Below are positions 6,566 to 15,321 of a stretch of DNA of 35,509 bases, in pieces. The DNA comes from a virus. The DNA lies in IMG/VR virus record IMGVR_UViG_3300030107_006175, positions 1-35,509 of that record. The stretch is one strand, 5' to 3'. How positions within the stretch are numbered: the stretch's first letter is position 1; the number at the start of each line of letters is the position of its first letter. Position numbers and translations under genes: made by a program. The notes beneath the pieces were generated by a model. It was not told the DNA's origin and searched no databases. It was given only the letters and a program-made list of their open reading frames with translations.

Positions 6566-7849
6566 ATGGCAGCAAGTGCAGCAAGAGCATCAATATATGA
6601 AAAGATGTTCATTCAAAAAGAACCTGGTAGAGGTGCAGATATAAAAGGAAAAACTACAAGTTTTGATTACTATGAAAGTGTATATTCTCCTGAAGTATCT
6701 GGTACTCTGACATTTTTTGATGCTGGTTCATCTATTGCTGCACCAAAAGAACAAGATAAGCAGCAAAGAAGAGGAAGTATTAAATCTTCATTACCTCTTA
6801 CTGGATATGAAAAATTAATTGTAAAAATAGCATCTAAATCTGGTACTTTAGATTTGACAAAAAATCCACTTATAGTAAATGGTGTACCAACTGTTGCACA
6901 AGAAGCAAATCGACAAACTGTTTTTCTTCCACTTAAATCTGGTTCTACATATGAAAATTTAGATATTAAAAATGATTGTAAGAAGTACGAAGGTCCTACA
7001 ATTAGTGCTACTGTTAAAGCAATTTTAAAAGATTTAAATATATCAGAATCGAGAGCAGATATAGAGGATACTCAGAATAATTATAAATTTATTTCTGCTG
7101 CAACTGGTGGATTAGATTTAATAAATGATTTATGTAGAAGATCTATTCCTACCAATGGTGGAGATCCTGGATTTTTCTTTTATGAAACACAGGATGGTGT
7201 TAACTTTAAATCTATTGATACTTTAATATCTCAAGATGAAGTTGAAACTTATACTTATAATGGTGCTTTAAAAGCAAATTTAGATAATGATGAAAATGAC
7301 TTTAGAATTGTATTACCACCAAATGTTATTAAGGATCAAGATATTGAAGATGCATTAAAGTGGACTAATTCTCGTAATGTATTTTTTAATCCACATACTC
7401 TTGAAGTAGAAGATAGTATATATTCTATTAAAACAAATCCACCCAAACAAACTTTAGGTAAAAGAGTTCCTTACACTAATAAATTAAAACCTAAATCATA
7501 TAGTACCACTAACTATCATGTTTTAGATATTGGTAGTTTAAATCCTACTGATATTAATCCAAATAATGATCCAAGAGCATGGCAAGCAAAGTCTCCTATG
7601 AGATATAATCTTCTTCATTCTCAGTTAATGGAAATACAAGTCCCATGTAATTTAAAATTAAGAGCAGGGAATGTAATTAGATGTGAAATTGAAAGGCAAG
7701 GTGATTTAAATGAATTAGGTGCATTGGATGAACAACAAAGTGGTAAATACTTAATATTACATTTGTGTCATCATTTTGATACTAATAGATCATATACTTC
7801 TATGACTCTTGCTCGTGATACTTACGGACTATACGTTAATAACAAATAG
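6566..7849 (+). CDS. Baseplate hub protein, gp27-like
   Basis: 427 aa (T4 gp27: 391 aa). The N-terminal strand-rich domain (MFIQKEP...DYYESVYSPEVSGTLTFFD) and the C-terminal LRAGNVIRCEIERQ...SGKYLILHLCHHFD...TSMTLARDTYG match the pattern of the gp27/gpD tail-hub family. In that family a beta-barrel is followed by a 'G..y.v....H' segment near the end. gp27 forms the trimeric hub ring that bridges the tube and the gp5 spike. It is followed two bases later by the gp5-like OB-fold gene, the usual partner. An AGAGG element at 6549-6553 lies upstream of its ATG. Confidence 0.75.
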   Translation: MAASAARASIYEKMFIQKEPGRGADIKGKTTSFDYYESVYSPEVSGTLTFFDAGSSIAAPKEQDKQQRRGSIKSSLPLTGYEKLIVKIASKSGTLDLTKNPLIVNGVPTVAQEANRQTVFLPLKSGSTYENLDIKNDCKKYEGPTISATVKAILKDLNISESRADIEDTQNNYKFISAATGGLDLINDLCRRSIPTNGGDPGFFFYETQDGVNFKSIDTLISQDEVETYTYNGALKANLDNDENDFRIVLPPNVIKDQDIEDALKWTNSRNVFFNPHTLEVEDSIYSIKTNPPKQTLGKRVPYTNKLKPKSYSTTNYHVLDIGSLNPTDINPNNDPRAWQAKSPMRYNLLHSQLMEIQVPCNLKLRAGNVIRCEIERQGDLNELGALDEQQSGKYLILHLCHHFDTNRSYTSMTLARDTYGLYVNNK

Positions 7850-7851
7850 AT

Positions 7852-8979
7852 ATGGCATTAAAGAAGACATTTTTTGGTAAAGATATATCTTTTTGGATTG
7901 GAAAGATAGTAAATTTTGATGCTCAGAAGGCTCAACTTTCTGGTGCAGGTGGAGAAGAATATTGGGGATGGAGATATAAGGTTCGTATTATAGGAGAATA
8001 TTCTGAGAATGATGATGTTCCAGATGTAGATGTTCATACTGCAGTTGCATTAATTCCAACAACTGGTGGAACAGGTGCTGCAGGTAGATTTGCAACTATA
8101 AGATTATCTCCTGGTGATATGGTTCTTGGTGCTTTTTTAGCACCCAATAAAGGGTTTCCAGTTATTTTATCTGCTTTTGGTAGAAATCAAAAGATAAGTG
8201 AAATTGAGGGTAAATTTGCCATAGAGAGTGGATTTGATGCAACTATAGATCCAACTGGTATAACAGGTACACAAGAATTTAGTGGTAATGGTCAAGTAGA
8301 TACTCCTACATTGGGAGGTCCATCTAAAGGACCTGGTAATGACGAAAGAAAATCTCCAGATGATAGTTTAGAAGAACAAGGTATAAGTACTGAGAAGGAA
8401 CCAGTTGATGGTGCAATACCAGAACCAAAAACACCATTGACAAAAGTAGGTGAAGAATTTGTTAATAGTGATACTCCTTCAAGAACTATAAATGATATAC
8501 GAAGATTGTCTGCTGAGAAGAGAAGGAAAGCAGAAGAAAAGGATTATTATACTGATAAGAATGGTATTACAAGAGTAAGACCAGATTCGCCTATAATGGA
8601 AGAATTAAAGGCAGAACGTAATATTAATAAATCAAGATTTGTCTATAGTAAAGTTGATAGAGATTTAAATATAAGTAATTCAAAAGAGGTTGCATTAGGA
8701 ACTTCTGATGGTGCTGATGAATCTGAAGTAAAAGAAGTTCAATATAAGATTGGAAGAGAATGTCAAAGATATGATAACCAAGAATATAATGCAGATAAAG
8801 GTAAATGGGAAGATCCCTTAGGAGAGGGAAATCCATTAGGACTAGGAAATCCCTTAATAGATCCAAAAATCAAAGAACAGGAAAGATTGGATAAAATATT
8901 AGCTGCAGAAGAAGCTGCATGGGAAGATGCAATGAATGCAACTAAAGAAGAACTTGATGAAGCATTTACTATGTATTAA
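7852..8979 (+). CDS. gp5-like OB-fold hub protein lacking lysozyme domain
   Basis: 375 aa. Residues ~10-120 are the OB-fold at the base of the tail spike: W-G-W-R-Y-K-V-R-I-I-G, then VHTAVALIPTTGGTGAAGRF, then RLSPGDMVLGAFLAPNKGF and PVILSAFGRN, matching the T4 gp5 N-terminal domain layout. The remainder (~130-375) is Pro/Asp/Glu/Lys-rich and low complexity, with no lysozyme catalytic core and no beta-helix. T4 gp5 is 575 aa, comprising an OB-fold, a lysozyme and a beta-helical needle. Here those other parts are absent from this gene. The spike-like repeat gene at 11119 may supply the needle. Confidence 0.7.
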   Translation: MALKKTFFGKDISFWIGKIVNFDAQKAQLSGAGGEEYWGWRYKVRIIGEYSENDDVPDVDVHTAVALIPTTGGTGAAGRFATIRLSPGDMVLGAFLAPNKGFPVILSAFGRNQKISEIEGKFAIESGFDATIDPTGITGTQEFSGNGQVDTPTLGGPSKGPGNDERKSPDDSLEEQGISTEKEPVDGAIPEPKTPLTKVGEEFVNSDTPSRTINDIRRLSAEKRRKAEEKDYYTDKNGITRVRPDSPIMEELKAERNINKSRFVYSKVDRDLNISNSKEVALGTSDGADESEVKEVQYKIGRECQRYDNQEYNADKGKWEDPLGEGNPLGLGNPLIDPKIKEQERLDKILAAEEAAWEDAMNATKEELDEAFTMY

Positions 8980-8986
8980 TACCTCT

Positions 8987-8994
8987 AATAAATA
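8987..8994 (+). promoter_or_regulatory. Late promoter AATAAATA for the 701-aa structural gene
   Basis: AATAAATA lies 19 nt upstream of the ATG at 9014, at the end of the OB-fold gene. It is one base off the T4 late consensus and similar in spacing to 20380 and 29431. Confidence 0.55.
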
Positions 8995-9013
8995 AAGTAC
9001 GGATAGAAATAAC

Positions 9014-11119
9014 ATGACTTCAAGTTATAGAACAAGTATTCAAGATGACGGCCAAGAGAGGTTGTATAGAGATGTTGAGGGTGGAGAAACAACATTATTG
9101 ATGGGTTTTACTACTGAAAATGGTGATGGAAATGGTATTGCTGCTCCACCAGACAAATTATCGGAGTTTCAAATTAAAGCATATACTAATCTTATAGAGA
9201 TTAATCCTAAAGGGTGGGAAAAACAAATCAAAAGTCTTACAGATAATTATTCTACGGAATTGGGAGGTGTAAATGCATATACTAATACGGACATAAATGA
9301 TTTTGATAGTGAAAAGTTAGATTTATATTTTAATAATAAAAACTTTTTTGAACAGGCAATTGGAGAATCTGAGGCAGAGACAGATGCAAAGATAAAATGG
9401 TTGAATAAGACTAAGAATAGTCCAGCAGCTAAATCAGGTGCATTTACTGATAATGAAAGATGGGAACAATATAAAAATAACAATCCTAATTGGAATAAGA
9501 ACGGTAATGGTAATGGTAATGGTGATGGTAAAGGTGATGGTGTATCAAGTGATAGTGATACTACAGGTACAAAAGTTATTAAGGCAAATCCTTGTAAAAA
9601 CAATTTCTTTAGTGATGTAGAAACAACTTTAGATAATTTTATAAATTTAATATCTAGAGCTCAAAATATTGATATTGCTGGAGAAATTAAAGGAGTAACC
9701 AAATTAATTAGTGGTAAAGCAAAGAAATTTGTTGGGCAAATGTCAAATGCACTTTCTGATGGATTAACTTCGTGGGTGAGTAATGGATTAGATATGGGTG
9801 CATCGAAAATATTTAATGCAATTCCTAAATTTAATAAAGCATTGAAAGCAGTTGTTGGATGGCAGAAAGGTTTGATAGGACCGATTAAGAAAATATTTGA
9901 TGCAGTTGGTTGTCTAGCAAATAAAGTTACAAATGCATTAAAAGATACTATCACTGATATGCTAACTGGTATGGCAAAGAATGTATTGAATGGTGTTGCT
10001 TGTGCTGCTCAATCATTTGTAGGTGCAATAACTAATAAGATAACTTCGATGATTGATGGGTTTGTTTCTCCTTTTACAGGTCCATTAAGTAAACTAATGG
10101 GTGGTGCGATGAAAATTAAAGGTTTACTTAGTAAGGGAGTTAATATAATGAAGAAGATTGGTAATTTCTTTAATTGCTCAGATTCTAAATCAGATTGTCC
10201 TGCTACTGATAATTATGTTATTGATGGAACCTCTGAAAAACCAAAAGGAACTAATGAGCAACAAGGTTTTATGAAAGGTGCCTTTAGATCTGCAAATAAG
10301 GCTTTTGACAAAATAGAGAAAGATGGTTTAATTGATACATTAATTCCAGGTGAAGGTGGACCTATTTCTGGAATTACAAAGGAAGTAAATAAATTTGAAG
10401 AAAAGTATGGTAAATGGGAAGTGTTTGGTTCTAAGGTTGGTGATGCTGATACTAATCTCGATGCCGAATGTTATGCTGGAAATATATTTAAATGTGGTGC
10501 ACCTAAAATATCATTATTTGGTGGAAATGGTGTAGGTGGTGCAGGAAAGGTTCTTCTTGGTAAATTTATAGATAAAATCGATCCAGAAGATTTGTATGGT
10601 GATATTAGAAGAACTGGAAGTATTATTGGTGTTAAGTTGGATGATCCAGGTGAAGGATATACTGAAGCACCATATGTTTCATTTACTGATAGTTGTAATC
10701 AAGGAAAAGGTGCTTTTGGTAAGGCGATTATTGATAAAAATATAAATTCTCCTACTTATGGACAAATTACTGATATTATTATCACTAGTGAAGGTGAAAA
10801 TTATCCAGTTGACTCTCCTGCAGAAGTAGGTGAAGTTTATATTGATAAAATTATAGTTGAAGATCCTGGTGTTGGTTATGATTCTGCTTATATTGATAAT
10901 GATGAATGTTTAGAACTTAATATTAAAGATGGTAGAATTGATAGTGTTGATATTAAGTGCCAAAAACCTTATACCTATATACCTAAGTTAATAATTAAAA
11001 ATCCTGGTGTAGGTGCTATTCTTCGTCCTGTTATGAGTACTCAACCTAGAATAGTTCAACAAGAACTTATTCAATCTATTGATTGTGTTGGTGATTTCCC
11101 TAATCCTGGAGATTCATAA
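9014..11119 (+). CDS. Large virion structural protein (unknown role)
   Basis: 701 aa, not assigned to a named T4 protein. Residues ~1-155 are acidic and polar. A linker of NGNGNGNGDGKGDG follows near 165. A long helical, small-residue region (~195-390) contains hydrophobic segments such as MLTGMAKNVLNGVACAAQSF. The C-terminal ~180 residues carry repeated P-G-x-G-Y elements (VKLDDPGEGYTEAPYVSF, VEDPGVGYDSAYI, IKNPGVGAILRP). Several Cys residues (NCSDSKSDC, ECYAGNIFKC) are noteworthy. Its neighbours are the hub OB-fold gene and the spike-like gene, so a hub or spike role is plausible. Its stop overlaps the next ATG (TAATG at 11119). Function is unproven. Confidence 0.8.
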   Translation: MTSSYRTSIQDDGQERLYRDVEGGETTLLMGFTTENGDGNGIAAPPDKLSEFQIKAYTNLIEINPKGWEKQIKSLTDNYSTELGGVNAYTNTDINDFDSEKLDLYFNNKNFFEQAIGESEAETDAKIKWLNKTKNSPAAKSGAFTDNERWEQYKNNNPNWNKNGNGNGNGDGKGDGVSSDSDTTGTKVIKANPCKNNFFSDVETTLDNFINLISRAQNIDIAGEIKGVTKLISGKAKKFVGQMSNALSDGLTSWVSNGLDMGASKIFNAIPKFNKALKAVVGWQKGLIGPIKKIFDAVGCLANKVTNALKDTITDMLTGMAKNVLNGVACAAQSFVGAITNKITSMIDGFVSPFTGPLSKLMGGAMKIKGLLSKGVNIMKKIGNFFNCSDSKSDCPATDNYVIDGTSEKPKGTNEQQGFMKGAFRSANKAFDKIEKDGLIDTLIPGEGGPISGITKEVNKFEEKYGKWEVFGSKVGDADTNLDAECYAGNIFKCGAPKISLFGGNGVGGAGKVLLGKFIDKIDPEDLYGDIRRTGSIIGVKLDDPGEGYTEAPYVSFTDSCNQGKGAFGKAIIDKNINSPTYGQITDIIITSEGENYPVDSPAEVGEVYIDKIIVEDPGVGYDSAYIDNDECLELNIKDGRIDSVDIKCQKPYTYIPKLIIKNPGVGAILRPVMSTQPRIVQQELIQSIDCVGDFPNPGDS
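9503..9538 (+). repeat. Six-nt repeat tract encoding an (NG)n/(DG)n linker
   Basis: Three GGTAAT units (9503-9520) followed by GGTGAT, GGTAAA and GGTGAT. They encode an Asn/Asp-Gly flexible linker in the 701-aa structural protein. Confidence 0.8.
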
Positions 11120-11775
11120 TGGCACAAGAGAATCGTATAATAGAGGGATTAAATCAGCAATTTCTCATAGAATCTGGTACAGATGCTGTAGGTGCTGCTG
11201 GAAAAACAGCGTATATTCTACGCTCAGTTACAAAAGATGGTGTAAAATATAATCAAAGTCTTCATGAGGGTAGTGGTTTATCACGTCAATATGCAGATAA
11301 AACACTACAGGTAGAGTGTGGTTCTAAGGGAGCATCTGAAGGAAAGGCAAAGGATGCCTATGCATTAACAGTTCATAATGGTGATGCTAATATTGTTGCT
11401 TCTAAAGGTGCTGTTTTAATTAAAGGTACTCAAATTACACTTGATGCTGATGATATTGTTATTCAGGGTGGTAAAGTTCGTATTGGATATGAAGAACCAG
11501 GTGCAACTGATGAAGTTGTAATTTTTGGTGATAAGGTTCATGTAACTACTAAAGGTGGTAATATTGGTGATTTACTTAGAACAAGTAATATGTTCACAGC
11601 ATTTTCTGGTAGTTTTGTAACCAATACTCTTGCTGGAAAATTAGCAGCAGGATATGCATCAGGTGGTATTGGTGGTTTTAGTCTTGGTTCTATTGCCAAA
11701 ACTGCTGCTACTGCATATGGTGGTCCTGTGGCAGGTATAGCTGCTGAAACTGCAGTTAATAGTTTAACAGGTTAA
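11119..11775 (+). CDS. Spike-like beta-repeat hub protein
   Basis: 218 aa. Residues ~85-150 are short alternating beta strands (VHNGDANIVASKGAVLIKG, then TQITLDADDIVIQGGKVRIG, then DEVVIFGDKVHVTTKGGNIG) reminiscent of the gp5-type beta-helical needle. In that fold each turn is about eight residues with hydrophobic/Gly alternation. The C-terminal ~65 residues are Ala/Gly-rich and hydrophobic (LAAGYASGGIGGFSLGSIA). It overlaps the 701-aa gene by one base and ends nine bases before the fibre gene. Together with the OB-fold gene at 7852 it would complete a split gp5. This is inferred from fold pattern and context; a fibre-tip chaperone is an alternative. Confidence 0.55.
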   Translation: MAQENRIIEGLNQQFLIESGTDAVGAAGKTAYILRSVTKDGVKYNQSLHEGSGLSRQYADKTLQVECGSKGASEGKAKDAYALTVHNGDANIVASKGAVLIKGTQITLDADDIVIQGGKVRIGYEEPGATDEVVIFGDKVHVTTKGGNIGDLLRTSNMFTAFSGSFVTNTLAGKLAAGYASGGIGGFSLGSIAKTAATAYGGPVAGIAAETAVNSLTG

Positions 11776-11783
11776 GAAATAAT

Positions 11784-14700
11784 ATGACACAGAATTACGG
11801 TAATCAAAACGCACATGATGGTGATTCCATATTTGAAAATGTTTTTATCTATGGAAAACTTCACTATGATTTTGATGGAGACACTGGAATATTTAAAGAT
11901 CTACAGGTTGATACTCTAAAGGTTCTTAAGAACTCAGAGTTTATTGGTGTTGCTACATTTAGAGATGATGTCTTTATTGAAGGAAAATTAGATACTGAAT
12001 TTGCATTAGTTAGACAAAGACTAGATGTTGGTATTGCAGGAACTGTATTATCTGCTGATGCAAATAGTATTGGTAGGGTTGGTATAGCTAATACTTTTCC
12101 TATTCATAGATTCCAAGTTGGAGGACCTAATACTAGTGGTACTCCTATTCCTGGATTTCCTCTTGAAACTGAAGACAAAGCTTTTATAGTATCAAGTGAT
12201 GGTACTGTTGGAATAGGAACTACAGATCCTCTCAATTTCCCAAGTTATAGTGCTAGTCATGGAGCACTAAAAATGGTTGCTGCTGGTAGTATAAAAATTG
12301 ATAGAAACATTTATGACTCTGCTGATTCTGTTGGTTTTAATGGATATTATTTAAAGAGGGATGGTGAAGGTATAAGATGGGCAGAAGCATCTCCGATTGC
12401 GATGGAGGGAATATATGTTCAGGATGAAGGTAATTATCTTCCAACTGTTGGAACTGCTCAAACATTTTCTACTATTAATTTTGTACAAACTAATAGTCTT
12501 GGAATAGGTACTGATACAGTAGTTGCTATACCTGATCCAGATAATCCTACTGATATTGCTAGAATACAGACTAGTGATTTGTGGGGATATACTACTGCTG
12601 GTGATATTAATAGTCCAATCTATAGGATGAGTAAGGTTGGTATTAAAAATGCCCTTCCTGATAAAGAACTAGATGTAAGTGGAGAAGTTCATGTTACAGG
12701 TAATGTTGATTTTGATGCTGATTTAAATGTTGATGGTAATCAACAACTTGATGGGACTTTGAATGTAGATGGTGCTACAACACTTAATAATACACTAGAT
12801 GTGGATCTTGCCACAAGACTTAGAGATATTTTACAAGTTGATGGTGCTACCGAACTTAACGATACATTAGATGTAGATGGTAAGGCAACATTTAATGATA
12901 TTACAGAGGCTACAAGTACTACAAGTGCATCTGTTCAGATTGATGGTGGTGTAGGTATTGTTAAAAAATTATTTGTTGGTGATGATACTAAGATTGAGTC
13001 GGTTACACAATCTACTAATACAGCAAGTGGTGCACTTGTTGTAGGTGGTGGTGCTGGTATTGGACTAAACCTTCATGTTGGTGGTTTAGGTAGGATAAAC
13101 AGTAATACAACATCTAATAGTACAACAAGTGGTGCTTTAGTAGTTACTGGTGGTACTGGTATTGGAGAAAATTTATGGGTAGGTGGATATGCAAGAGTTG
13201 CTTCTACTCAAGGATCTACTGATAAAGATACTGGTTCTCTTGTAGTTGAAGGTGGTGTTGGTATTGAAGAAAATTTAAATATTGGTGGTAATACTCCCTC
13301 AACTGATAAAGATACTGGTGCTCTTGTTATAGAAGAAGGTGGACTTGGTGTTGAGGAAAATGTAAATATTGGCGGTGAGATAAAGGTAGATTCAGATACA
13401 GATTCTACAAATTGTGTTACAGGTGCTGCTGTTGTTACAGGTGGTGTTGGTATTGGTGGAAGTGTTAATATTTGTGGTGATGCAACCGTTCATGGAATTA
13501 CTCAATCAAATGATAAAGATACTGGTGCTCTTGTAGTTGAAGGTGGTACTGGTATTGAAAAGAATTTAAATGTTGGTGAAAATGCAAGAATTATTGGTAC
13601 TTTAGAGTTAGAAAACTCTATTATTGATAAGTTAAACGATGCTGGTTATGATATTACTCGTGCAAAAAATGATTATAGATTATCTGCTATAGGTGCTGGT
13701 GTATCATGGAGACCTTCTGGTGTAGATACTGAAAATGCTATTTGGGTTACTGTAGATGGTGATGATGCTAATACTGGATTCTTAGAAGGTGATGCAAAAA
13801 GAACTGTTGGTGCTGCAGCATCTATAGCAAAAGAAGGAGATACTATTATTATTCGTTCTGGTAGTTATACTGAAAATAATCCAATTGGATTAAGAACTGA
13901 TGTTTCTGTATCTGGTGAAGATTTAAGACTTGTAACTATTATCCCTGAGAATAGAACTAAGGATGTCTTCCATGTTAGAAGAGGATGTTTAATACAGAAT
14001 ATTAATTTCTCTGGTCCTCCTGATGATGGTAAAGGTGGAGTTTCTTATGCTCATACTGGTGCAGGTGCAGTTGCTTTCCCACCACCTGCAGGTGCTGAAA
14101 GTGCAGTGACTGGTTACTTAGAACCAGGACCAGCAAATGAAGGTGCTACTGGTAGGTGGAAGTCTCCATATATTAGAAACTGTACTAATTTTATGAGTAA
14201 TAGTATTGGTATGAAAATTGATGGTGATAATGCTAATGCTGATTTTACAGGAACTAATAATTTAGGACAAGATTTGAAATCTATGGTTTGTGATGCATTT
14301 ACTCAATATAATGAAGCAGGTATTGGAGTATCAATTACAAATAATGCATATGCTCAGTTAGTTTCTATTTTTACTATTGCTTCTGATATTGGAATATCAT
14401 GTAGTAAAGGTGGACAATGTGATTTAACAAACTCTAACTCATCTTTTGGTAATTATGGGTTATTTGCTGATGGTGTAGGTGATACAGAATTTACTGGAAC
14501 AGTATTTAAATCGGCAATTGCTGATAGTGATGCTTTTGAATTAACTAATGTTCAAGATTCTTTGAGTAGATTTAGAAAACCATTTGATGGACAAGGTTTA
14601 TTTTTTAAGATTAATCTAGCAAATTATAATGATACTACTGCAACAGGAACTTTAACTCAACCTTTACAATTAATTAGAGGTATTAGAGTTGTTAATGGTG

Positions 14701-15320
14701 GTAATCCAGGAGATTATTTTGCATCCGCACCACCAGTTATTACTGTTCCAAATCCATTAGGACCAGAAGCTATTCAAGCAGAATTTTCTGCTAATGTGAG
14801 TTCTGCTGGAACAATTACATCTGTTGATGTTGTTGCTAGTGGTAGAAATTTCTTGCCAAATCAATCATTTACTGTTAATATTTCTGGAACAGGAAATGCT
14901 GTACTTGAAGCAGATACAGATCCTATTTTATATACTGTAAATGTTGCTACTGAACCAACAACTGTTGGACTAACAACAGTAACATTTGATCAGTTTATTC
15001 CTTATGAAGTTCCTTCTGGAGTAGATATTGAACTTGTAAGATTAAGTAGAATTATCACCAGTTCTCATTCATTTGAATATATTGGTGCTGGTACGGATAT
15101 AAATAAAGCGAACCCCTTCCAAGGTGGAGAACCTAAACCTGAAAATGAAGTAGTTGCAATAAATGGAGGTCAATGTCCATTTACAAGTACGGATCAAAAA
15201 GGTAACTTTAGAATTGGTGATGGTTTAACAGTTGATCAAACAACTTCAACTATTCGGGGAAGAGACTTTAACAGAGCAATTCAAGCACAATTAACACCAT
15301 TAATCCTAGCGTTGAGATAA
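11784..15320 (+). CDS. Fibre/structural protein with GALVVEGG repeats and pectin-lyase-like domain
   Basis: 1178 aa. The N-terminus contains GIGTT-type beta turns (TVGIGTTDP). Residues ~300-370 hold repeats of the LDVDGATELNDTL kind. Residues ~375-610 hold about seven units of the form DKDTGALVVEGGxGIEKNLNVG. The C-terminal half (from ~650) begins VTVDGDDANTGF and shows right-handed beta-helix features similar to pectin-lyase folds (GDTIIIRSGSYTENNPIGL), with TNSNSSFGNYGLFADG loops. Such domains serve as structural parts of phage fibres. The ATG follows the spike gene with no promoter nearby. I place it as a baseplate-proximal fibre; exact role unknown. Confidence 0.75.
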   Translation: MTQNYGNQNAHDGDSIFENVFIYGKLHYDFDGDTGIFKDLQVDTLKVLKNSEFIGVATFRDDVFIEGKLDTEFALVRQRLDVGIAGTVLSADANSIGRVGIANTFPIHRFQVGGPNTSGTPIPGFPLETEDKAFIVSSDGTVGIGTTDPLNFPSYSASHGALKMVAAGSIKIDRNIYDSADSVGFNGYYLKRDGEGIRWAEASPIAMEGIYVQDEGNYLPTVGTAQTFSTINFVQTNSLGIGTDTVVAIPDPDNPTDIARIQTSDLWGYTTAGDINSPIYRMSKVGIKNALPDKELDVSGEVHVTGNVDFDADLNVDGNQQLDGTLNVDGATTLNNTLDVDLATRLRDILQVDGATELNDTLDVDGKATFNDITEATSTTSASVQIDGGVGIVKKLFVGDDTKIESVTQSTNTASGALVVGGGAGIGLNLHVGGLGRINSNTTSNSTTSGALVVTGGTGIGENLWVGGYARVASTQGSTDKDTGSLVVEGGVGIEENLNIGGNTPSTDKDTGALVIEEGGLGVEENVNIGGEIKVDSDTDSTNCVTGAAVVTGGVGIGGSVNICGDATVHGITQSNDKDTGALVVEGGTGIEKNLNVGENARIIGTLELENSIIDKLNDAGYDITRAKNDYRLSAIGAGVSWRPSGVDTENAIWVTVDGDDANTGFLEGDAKRTVGAAASIAKEGDTIIIRSGSYTENNPIGLRTDVSVSGEDLRLVTIIPENRTKDVFHVRRGCLIQNINFSGPPDDGKGGVSYAHTGAGAVAFPPPAGAESAVTGYLEPGPANEGATGRWKSPYIRNCTNFMSNSIGMKIDGDNANADFTGTNNLGQDLKSMVCDAFTQYNEAGIGVSITNNAYAQLVSIFTIASDIGISCSKGGQCDLTNSNSSFGNYGLFADGVGDTEFTGTVFKSAIADSDAFELTNVQDSLSRFRKPFDGQGLFFKINLANYNDTTATGTLTQPLQLIRGIRVVNGGNPGDYFASAPPVITVPNPLGPEAIQAEFSANVSSAGTITSVDVVASGRNFLPNQSFTVNISGTGNAVLEADTDPILYTVNVATEPTTVGLTTVTFDQFIPYEVPSGVDIELVRLSRIITSSHSFEYIGAGTDINKANPFQGGEPKPENEVVAINGGQCPFTSTDQKGNFRIGDGLTVDQTTSTIRGRDFNRAIQAQLTPLILALR
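15098..15105 (+). promoter_or_regulatory. Internal TATAAATA motif
   Basis: A perfect late-promoter match within the 3' end of the 1178-aa gene (encoding D-I-N-K), 216 nt ahead of the next gene at 15322. It is far from any start and may be chance in AT-rich DNA. Confidence 0.2.
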
Positions 15321-15321
15321 T

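Noticed and set aside
12915-13590. CRISPR-like array
   Set aside because: The repeats are coding, in frame and of unequal sequence with no unique spacers.
13740-14500. Polysaccharide-degrading pectate lyase enzyme
   Set aside because: Only the beta-helix-like pattern is visible; no catalytic residues typical of lyases could be identified, so it is treated as structural.
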